From NCBI GenBank assembly GCA_028685945.1, contig JAQUCZ010000104.1, forward strand, positions 1 to 5,246: a stretch of 5,246 nt of DNA, written 5' to 3'. Shown here in pieces: positions 5,196-5,246 of the stretch. A model generated the notes under the pieces. The model was not told the origin of the DNA. It searched no databases and saw only the letters and a program-made list of their open reading frames with translations. The DNA is from Sulfurimonadaceae bacterium. Its GTDB lineage: Bacteria > Campylobacterota > Campylobacteria > Campylobacterales > Sulfurimonadaceae. A program made the translations under genes and the position numbers. How positions within the stretch are numbered: the first letter of the stretch is position 1; every line of letters begins with the position of its first letter.

Positions 5196-5246
5196 GTGTG
5201 CAAAATCTTAAATGCATGTTAATAAACGATTAGGTAATATTATATT

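Noticed and set aside
5196..5218. TTTTGCAC on the minus strand as a sigma-54 -12 element for the cytochrome gene
   Set aside because: No GG lies at the required spacing upstream, whereas a perfect TATAAT follows directly, so a sigma-70 promoter is the simpler reading.

Overview
The window reads as a chromosomal segment from a member of the Campylobacterota (the former Epsilonproteobacteria), probably a Sulfurimonas- or Sulfuricurvum-like free-living relative. This rests on the style of the encoded proteins: a very short exported ComEA, a short asparaginase-domain protein, a FixI/CcoI-type copper ATPase next to CcoS, and a small c553-like cytochrome. It also rests on AT-rich intergenic DNA and extended -10 style promoters. 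The genus is an inference; no database comparison was possible.

Layout. The left edge (about 1-113) is the 3' nine-tenths of a 5S rRNA gene, presumably the end of an rRNA operon that lies mostly outside the window. Convergent to it on the minus strand is a small exported helix-hairpin-helix protein of the ComEA family (167-418). A 200-base AT-rich divergent intergenic region (419-618) follows. From about 599 to 4833 there is one tightly packed plus-strand gene string: gmhA, gmhB, a stand-alone asparaginase-type domain gene, ccoI and ccoS. Every junction is either a gap of a few bases or an overlap, so a single transcript with translational coupling is likely. A perfect 9-bp-stem hairpin (4841-4861) then separates this string from a convergent minus-strand gene for a small periplasmic c-type cytochrome (4871-5158), whose TATAAT box lies at 5190-5195.

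How the genes work together. GmhA and GmhB catalyse the isomerase and phosphatase steps of the ADP- or GDP-heptose pathway that feeds lipopolysaccharide or capsule. The kinase/nucleotidyltransferase and epimerase genes are not in the window. CcoI (copper-exporting P1B-type ATPase) and CcoS (small membrane assembly factor) mature the cbb3-type cytochrome oxidase, the usual microaerobic terminal oxidase of this phylum. The convergent c-type cytochrome is a plausible periplasmic electron carrier in the same respiratory chain, though that link is inferred from position and family. ComEA relatives bind DNA in the periplasm during natural transformation.

Most of the window is ordinary core-genome content, and I see no phage, IS element, CRISPR array or defence system. 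The most interesting item is the 160-residue asparaginase-type protein. It keeps the catalytic-looking residues of the N-terminal domain but lacks the whole C-terminal domain, and it is wired between heptose and oxidase-assembly genes.
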